25,268 nucleotides of DNA from Ruminococcaceae bacterium UBA737 (GTDB lineage: Bacteria > Bacillota > Clostridia > Oscillospirales > Acutalibacteraceae), in assembly GCA_002297415.1 (NCBI GenBank), contig DBKZ01000006.1:12547-37814 (forward strand). The letters run 5' to 3'. The notes below the pieces were generated by a model. That model made no database searches and was not told the DNA's origin. It saw only the letters and a program-made list of their open reading frames with translations. Shown one piece after another: positions 21,979-25,268 of this stretch; positions within the stretch are counted from its first letter, which is position 1; each line of letters begins with the position of its first letter. A program made the translations under genes and the position numbers.

Positions 21979-22560
21979 ATGTCAGAAAAGAAATCATTCA
22001 AGGTTGCGGTTTTAGGAATATTTACCGCCGTAACCGCAGTCCTGCAGACAATAAGCTACTTTATCAAAATCGGAAATTTCAATCTTTCGCTTGTTCTTGT
22101 TCCGATTATAATCGCGGCTTGTCTGTATAAGCCTTCCTACAGCGCTTATTTAGGCGCGGTATTCGGTCTGATGACCGTTATCGGCTGCTTAACGGGTGCT
22201 GATATGGGAGGAAATATTCTTTTGAATTCAAATGCCGTTATGACCGTCATAACCTGCATGCTTAAAGGTACGCTTTGCGGACTTCTTTGCGGACTTACGG
22301 CACGGGCGCTTAAGAAAAAAGGCGGACTTATTTCGGTTGTAATTCCCGCGATTGTCGCTCCCGTAGTAAACACGGGAATATTCGTTGCGATGATGTTCAT
22401 TTTCTTTAAGGATATTCTTTATTCTTGGGCAGGCGGCACCAACGCAGTCACCTATGTGATAACAGGTCTTGTCGGCGTTAATTTCTTAATTGAACTTGTA
22501 ATAAATATGGTTCTTGCTCCCGCAATGCTCAGAATTATAAAAGCAGTAAAAAAACAGTAA
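21979..22560 (+). CDS. ECF transporter S component (candidate pantothenate importer)
   Basis: This 193-residue integral membrane protein with about five or six helices belongs to the ECF-type vitamin transporter substrate-binding components. The N-terminus FKVAVLGIFTAVTAVLQTI contains the small-residue helix that docks on the shared EcfT subunit. The middle (YLGAVFGLMTVIGCLTG, then KGTLCGLLCGL) is typical, and the C-terminus is basic. Substrate choice cannot be read from the sequence with confidence; the position 78 bases behind coaX suggests pantothenate (PanT-like), by inference. EcfA, EcfA' and EcfT are not in the window and are usually shared. CGGAGG precedes the ATG. Confidence 0.85.
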   Translation: MSEKKSFKVAVLGIFTAVTAVLQTISYFIKIGNFNLSLVLVPIIIAACLYKPSYSAYLGAVFGLMTVIGCLTGADMGGNILLNSNAVMTVITCMLKGTLCGLLCGLTARALKKKGGLISVVIPAIVAPVVNTGIFVAMMFIFFKDILYSWAGGTNAVTYVITGLVGVNFLIELVINMVLAPAMLRIIKAVKKQ

Positions 22561-22612
22561 ATTCAAATTTCCGTATTTTTTTAAAAAAACTCTTTATTTT
22601 TAAAGGTTTTTT

Positions 22613-22621
22613 TGATATAAT
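22613..22621 (+). promoter_or_regulatory. Extended -10 promoter of ppdK
   Basis: TGATATAAT (TG at 22613-22614, TATAAT at 22616-22621) is an extended -10 element with a poor -35 (TTTATT, 22593-22598). It gives a leader of about 75-80 bases, with a small hairpin GGATT/AATCC (22664-22668 with 22672-22676) before AGGAGG (22688-22693). The A/T-run dyad at about 22582-22613 may be a weak terminator for the ECF gene. Confidence 0.6.
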
Positions 22622-22705
22622 GAATTAGATACTCAATAAAGTTGGGTTCTTTTCAGTTAATCAGGATTAAAAATCCGCAAATTTTTTAGGAGGTTGATTC
22701 AAAAC

Positions 22706-25268
22706 ATGAGTCACAAGTATGTTTACCTTTTCAGCGAAGGCAACGCAAAGATGCGTGAGCTTCTCGGCGGTAAGGGTGCTAACCTTGCAGAAATGACCGG
22801 TCTCGGTCTTCCCGTTCCGCAGGGCTTCACCATTTCAACCGAGGCATGCACTCAGTACTATGAGGACGGCCAGAAGATCAATGATGAAATTCAGGCTCAG
22901 ATCATGGAGTACATCGAGAAGATGGAGGAAATCACCGGCAAGAAGTTCGGCGATAAGGAAAATCCGCTCCTCGTTTCGGTTCGTTCAGGTGCCCGTGCTT
23001 CAATGCCCGGCATGATGGACACTATTCTTAACCTCGGACTTAACGAAGAAGTTGTCAATGTAATCGCAGAAAAATCCAATAACCCCCGTTGGGCTTGGGA
23101 CTGCTACAGAAGATTTATTCAGATGTATTCCGATGTTGTTATGGAAGTCGGCAAAAAGTACTTCGAGCAGCTTATTGACGCTATGAAGGAAAAGAGAGGC
23201 GTTACTCAGGACGTTGAGCTTACCGCTGACGATCTTAAGGAGCTTGCTTCTCAGTTCAAGGCTGAATACAAATCAAAAATCGGCGCAGAGTTCCCGACTG
23301 ATCCTAAGGAGCAGTTAATGGGCGCTATAAAGGCTGTTTTCCGCTCATGGGACAACCCCCGTGCTAATGTTTACCGCCGTGATAACGATATCCCGTATTC
23401 TTGGGGTACCGCTGTTAACGTTCAGATGATGGCATTCGGTAACATGGGTGACGATTGCGGAACAGGCGTTGCGTTTACCCGTGACCCTGCTACAGGCGCT
23501 AAGGGTCTCTTCGGTGAGTTCCTTACAAACGCTCAGGGCGAGGATGTTGTTGCAGGCGTTCGTACTCCTATGCACATCTCCGAAATGGAAGAAAAGTTCC
23601 CCGAGGCATTCAAGCAGTTCAAGGATGTTTGCCAGCGTCTTGAAAATCATTACCGCGACATGCAGGACATGGAGTTCACCGTTGAGCACGGAAAGCTCTT
23701 CATGCTCCAGACACGTAACGGTAAGAGAACCGCTCAGGCAGCTCTTAAGATTGCCTGCGATCTCGTTGACGAGGGTATGATTACTGACGAGGAAGCTGTT
23801 CTTATGATAGATCCCCGTAACCTTGATACTCTTCTTCATCCGCAGTTTGACGCTAAGGCGTTAAAGGCTGCTACTCCTATCGGAAAGGCTCTCCCCGCTT
23901 CCCCCGGCGCTGCTTGCGGTAAAATCGTTTTCACCGCTGAAGACGCTAAGAACTGGGGCGCTAAGGGCGAAAAGGTAGTTCTCGTCCGTCTCGAAACTTC
24001 ACCTGAAGATATCGAAGGCATGAAAGCCGCTCAGGGTATTCTCACCGTTCGCGGCGGTATGACCTCACACGCTGCCGTTGTTGCGCGCGGTATGGGTACA
24101 TGCTGTGTTTCCGGCTGCACCGCTATCAATATGGACGAGGAAAACAAGCAGTTTACTCTCTCCGGCAAGACCTATCATGAGGGCGACTTCATTTCTCTTG
24201 ACGGTTCTACCGGTAATATTTACGACGGAATTATCCCGACTGTTGACGCTTCTATCGCAGGCGAATTCGGAAGAATCATGGGCTGGGCGGACAAGTACCG
24301 CAAGCTCGGCGTTCGCACAAATGCGGACACTCCGCGCGACGCTAAGAAGGCTGCAGAGCTCGGCGCTGAGGGAATCGGTCTTTGCCGTACAGAGCACATG
24401 TTCTTTGAGGGCAACAGAATTGATTACTTCCGTCAGATGATTTGTTCTTCAACTGTTGAAGAGCGTGAAAAGGCTCTTGAAAACATTATCCCCTTCCAGC
24501 AGGGTGACTTTGAGAAGCTTTATGAGGCTCTTGAAGGAAAGCCGGTAACCATCCGCTTCCTCGATCCTCCGCTTCATGAGTTCGTTCCTACAGAAGAGGC
24601 TGACATCAAGAAGCTTGCTGACGCACAGGGCAAGAGCGTTGAAGATATCAAGGCTATCATCGCTTCTCTCCATGAGGCTAACCCGATGATGGGTCACCGC
24701 GGCTGCCGTCTTGCAGTTACCTATCCGGAAATTGCGAAGATGCAGACAACTGCCGTTATCCGTGCAGCTATCAATGTTAAGAAGGCTCATGCTGACTGGA
24801 ACATCGTTCCTGAAATCATGATTCCGCTCGTAGGCGATGTCAAAGAGCTTAAATATGTTAAGAAGACCGTTGTTGAGACTGCAGACGCTGAAATCGCAGC
24901 TGCAGGAATCGACCTTAAGTATGAAGTAGGTACCATGATTGAAATTCCGCGTGCGGCTCTCACTGCAGACGAAATTGCCAAGGAAGCTGAGTTCTTCTGC
25001 TTCGGTACCAACGACCTTACCCAGATGACTTACGGCTTCAGCCGTGACGACGCAGGTAAATTCCTTGACGCTTATTATGACGCTAAGATTTTCGAAAACG
25101 ATCCGTTTGCGAAGCTTGATCAGGTAGGCGTTGGCAAGCTTATGGAAATGGCTGTTAAGCTCGGTAAGGGCGTAAGAAAAGACCTCCACTGCGGTATCTG
25201 CGGAGAGCACGGCGGCGACCCGTCCTCTGTTGAGTTCTGCCACAAGATCGGCCTTGATTATGTTTCCT
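22706..25268 (+). CDS. ppdK: Pyruvate, phosphate dikinase (3' end outside window)
   Basis: PPDK interconverts pyruvate, ATP and phosphate with PEP, AMP and pyrophosphate; in anaerobes it works in glycolysis or gluconeogenesis. The window holds 854 codons of an expected 875 or so. The ATP-grasp N-terminal domain includes LLGGKGANLAEMT, SVRSGARASMPGMMDTILNLGL and FTRDPATGAKGLFGEF. The swivelling phosphohistidine domain has GGMTSHAAVVARGMG with H455, the same number as in the Clostridium symbiosum enzyme. The C-terminal PEP/pyruvate barrel has IGLCRTEHMFF, FCFGTNDLTQMTYGFSRDD and HCGICGEHGGDP with the catalytic cysteine (C832 here). The codon choice (GCT, CGT, AAG, GGC) differs from neighbours and indicates high expression. 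The ATG has AGGAGG 12 bases upstream. Confidence 0.97.
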   Translation, partial: MSHKYVYLFSEGNAKMRELLGGKGANLAEMTGLGLPVPQGFTISTEACTQYYEDGQKINDEIQAQIMEYIEKMEEITGKKFGDKENPLLVSVRSGARASMPGMMDTILNLGLNEEVVNVIAEKSNNPRWAWDCYRRFIQMYSDVVMEVGKKYFEQLIDAMKEKRGVTQDVELTADDLKELASQFKAEYKSKIGAEFPTDPKEQLMGAIKAVFRSWDNPRANVYRRDNDIPYSWGTAVNVQMMAFGNMGDDCGTGVAFTRDPATGAKGLFGEFLTNAQGEDVVAGVRTPMHISEMEEKFPEAFKQFKDVCQRLENHYRDMQDMEFTVEHGKLFMLQTRNGKRTAQAALKIACDLVDEGMITDEEAVLMIDPRNLDTLLHPQFDAKALKAATPIGKALPASPGAACGKIVFTAEDAKNWGAKGEKVVLVRLETSPEDIEGMKAAQGILTVRGGMTSHAAVVARGMGTCCVSGCTAINMDEENKQFTLSGKTYHEGDFISLDGSTGNIYDGIIPTVDASIAGEFGRIMGWADKYRKLGVRTNADTPRDAKKAAELGAEGIGLCRTEHMFFEGNRIDYFRQMICSSTVEEREKALENIIPFQQGDFEKLYEALEGKPVTIRFLDPPLHEFVPTEEADIKKLADAQGKSVEDIKAIIASLHEANPMMGHRGCRLAVTYPEIAKMQTTAVIRAAINVKKAHADWNIVPEIMIPLVGDVKELKYVKKTVVETADAEIAAAGIDLKYEVGTMIEIPRAALTADEIAKEAEFFCFGTNDLTQMTYGFSRDDAGKFLDAYYDAKIFENDPFAKLDQVGVGKLMEMAVKLGKGVRKDLHCGICGEHGGDPSSVEFCHKIGLDYVS

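Noticed and set aside
22582..22613. A/T-run dyad after the ECF gene as a firm terminator
   Set aside because: The stem is almost only A-T pairs with a mismatch and overlaps the ppdK promoter region; it is too weak to list separately.
23345..23839. 164-residue minus-strand open frame, also opposite ppdK
   Set aside because: Same cause: antisense to the conserved ATP-grasp domain of ppdK, an effect of biased codons.
24449..25243. 264-residue open frame on the minus strand opposite ppdK
   Set aside because: It lies fully antisense to the conserved PPDK barrel domain. Its composition follows the strong codon bias of ppdK and it has no recognisable domain or ribosome site.

Overview
The window looks like chromosome from a gut-type member of the Clostridia (Firmicutes), most likely Oscillospirales/Ruminococcaceae. 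The evidence is moderate-to-low G+C, strong AGGAGG ribosome sites, an rnfCDGEAB cluster, an IspH fused to ribosomal-protein-S1 repeats behind cmk, a DUF5685 gene beside a DnaJ-like gene, and a pyruvate phosphate dikinase with the codon bias of a highly expressed gene. The placement is inferred from gene families only.

Layout. (1) 1 to about 2600 is the end of an integrative element: a gene-poor stretch with short repeats and hairpins, a small TnpW-like gene and a large serine recombinase of the TnpX/TndX type. The element enters from outside the window. (2) 2628-3553 holds a small membrane protein and a divergent XRE regulator. They share a control region with a consensus promoter and an 18-bp palindrome. 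(3) 3630-8958 is a complete Rnf operon (C, D, G, E, A, B) with a TfoX_N-domain gene 1 nt behind it. A clear promoter and a bidirectional terminator bound it. (4) 8975-12932, minus strand, is an operon of a HI0933/BaiN-type flavoprotein, cmk and ispH-S1. Its promoter is followed by a 277-bp element (12947-13223) with perfect 25-bp inverted ends and several internal hairpins. That element would form almost the whole 5' leader and is the most unusual thing here. (5) 13299-15294, minus strand, is a three-gene operon of DUF5685, a DnaJ-domain protein with a ten-cysteine tail, and a membrane protein. (6) 15437-19899 is a carbohydrate ABC importer (binding lipoprotein and two permeases) with 4-alpha-glucanotransferase, so probably maltodextrin uptake and processing; no ATPase gene is present. 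(7) 19952-20949, minus strand, is rpsF-ssb-rpsR with a leader that can hide its Shine-Dalgarno sequence. (8) 21136-22560 is coaX with an ECF transporter S component, a candidate pantothenate importer. (9) 22706 to the window end is ppdK, cut 3' by the window edge.

Together, Rnf (ferredoxin:NAD+ oxidoreductase coupled to ion transport), PPDK, glucan uptake with MalQ, and pantothenate/CoA supply fit an anaerobic carbohydrate fermenter. Apart from the mobile-element end, most of the window is core metabolism. I see no defence system, CRISPR array, tRNA or rRNA. The candidates for something undescribed are the 12947-13223 element, the alternating hairpins between coaX and the ECF gene, and the cysteine-rich DnaJ/DUF5685 operon.
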